Source of the DNA: Verrucomicrobiota bacterium
GTDB taxonomy: Bacteria; Verrucomicrobiota; Verrucomicrobiia; Limisphaerales; UBA9464
Reading direction: 5' to 3'
NCBI GenBank assembly: GCA_947454705.1
Contig: CANGKZ010000009.1
Coordinates: forward strand, 101,811-165,810
Length of the DNA stretch: 64,000 bases
Part shown: one piece after another, positions 63,765 to 64,000 of the stretch
How the letters are laid out: each line of letters opens with the position of its first letter
Position numbering within the stretch: the stretch's first letter is position 1
Notes under the pieces: generated by a model
Databases searched by the model: none
What the model saw: only the letters and a program-made list of their open reading frames with translations
What the model was told of the DNA's origin: nothing
Position numbers and translations under genes: made by a program

Positions 63765-63998
63765 ATGACTCCTCTACTCCGCCCAAAATGTCTATTGCGT
63801 TGGCTTTTCATGCTGTTGGCAGCATTTGGAGCAATGCTTTCTTCTTCTGCCTAGCAGCCCGTCAAAAAAGCGGGTGTTTTCGGAAGTGGAGTAAAAATGA
63901 ACGCTCTGTGGAAGTTGAACGCAGAGCGGAATGTTTTGCGGGCTGAAGTCGTGCTTGAAGTCGAATCGGGGCGACCAAGAGGGGCCATAGGCGGATAA
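63765..63998 (+). pseudogene. Small secreted-protein reading frame with an internal amber codon
   Basis: ATG 63765 starts a signal-peptide-like sequence (CLLRWLFMLLAAFGAMLSSS followed by A) that meets TAG at 63852-63854. The same frame then stays open for 47 codons (QPVKKAGVFGSGVKMNALWK and onward) to a TAA at 63996. The stop sits exactly where signal peptidase would cut. It may be a decayed gene or a remnant. Base composition from about 63640 on is lower in GC than the rest of the window. Confidence 0.4.
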
Positions 63999-64000
63999 AG

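Overview
The window looks like a high-GC chromosomal segment from a bacterium of the PVC group, most likely Verrucomicrobiota. This rests on gene content: DUF1501 and DUF1549/DUF1553 secreted proteins, a PQQ-type propeller/cytochrome c fusion, a DUF1080 protein, two PEP-CTERM proteins, and many secreted proteins built from LamG, Ig and PA14 modules. No rRNA, tRNA, CRISPR array, phage or intact insertion sequence was recognised.

Layout. 1-6.9 kb: end of a vWA/amidotransferase-like membrane protein, a caspase-fold protein, a propeller/cytochrome c protein, an alpha/beta hydrolase and a dCMP deaminase-like enzyme. 6.9-13.4 kb: mostly minus strand, with a type II NADH dehydrogenase, a GMC oxidoreductase with its small Tat subunit, a plus-strand dienelactone hydrolase and a LytS-like kinase. 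13.4-19.5 kb: fused 5-oxoprolinase PxpB-PxpC with PxpA, then a very large transglutaminase/DUF2126 protein. 19.6-30.4 kb: phosphoglucomutase, an AEC permease, a TPR-like membrane protein, a minus-strand run of SPFH protein, GST-like protein, zinc-ribbon protein and PQQ propeller, then an RlmD-type rRNA methyltransferase. 30.4-36.7 kb: secreted proteins, including a PEP-CTERM metalloprotease, a two-domain DUF1080 protein and a PEP-CTERM protein behind a possible sigma-54 promoter. 36.7-39.7 kb: a NarL-type two-component pair and an APS kinase. 39.9-48.9 kb: a tight DUF1501, DUF1549/1553 and cytochrome/WD40 operon, then tex. 49-64 kb: more accessory, with a MbnP-MbnH-like fusion, a 1212-residue secreted adhesin-like protein, a sialidase-like protein, a VF530 protein, decayed genes and dense intergenic repeats.

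The most unusual elements are these. (1) A C-poor tandem octamer repeat (GTTGAANN) lies just 3' of stop codons, and every copy is in the sense direction of the gene upstream of it. (2) This octamer repeat forms part of a roughly 190-bp composite intergenic element present in three good copies plus fragments. (3) REP-like palindromes and a 144-bp element with 21-bp inverted ends are also present. (4) One polypeptide fuses a MbnP-like copper-binding domain to a MbnH/MauG-like di-heme enzyme, with no methanobactin genes in view. (5) An SPFH protein carries a C-terminal excisionase-like helix-turn-helix.

All functional calls come from reading motifs and domain patterns by eye. No database search was possible, so family names are recognition-based and start sites are judgement calls.
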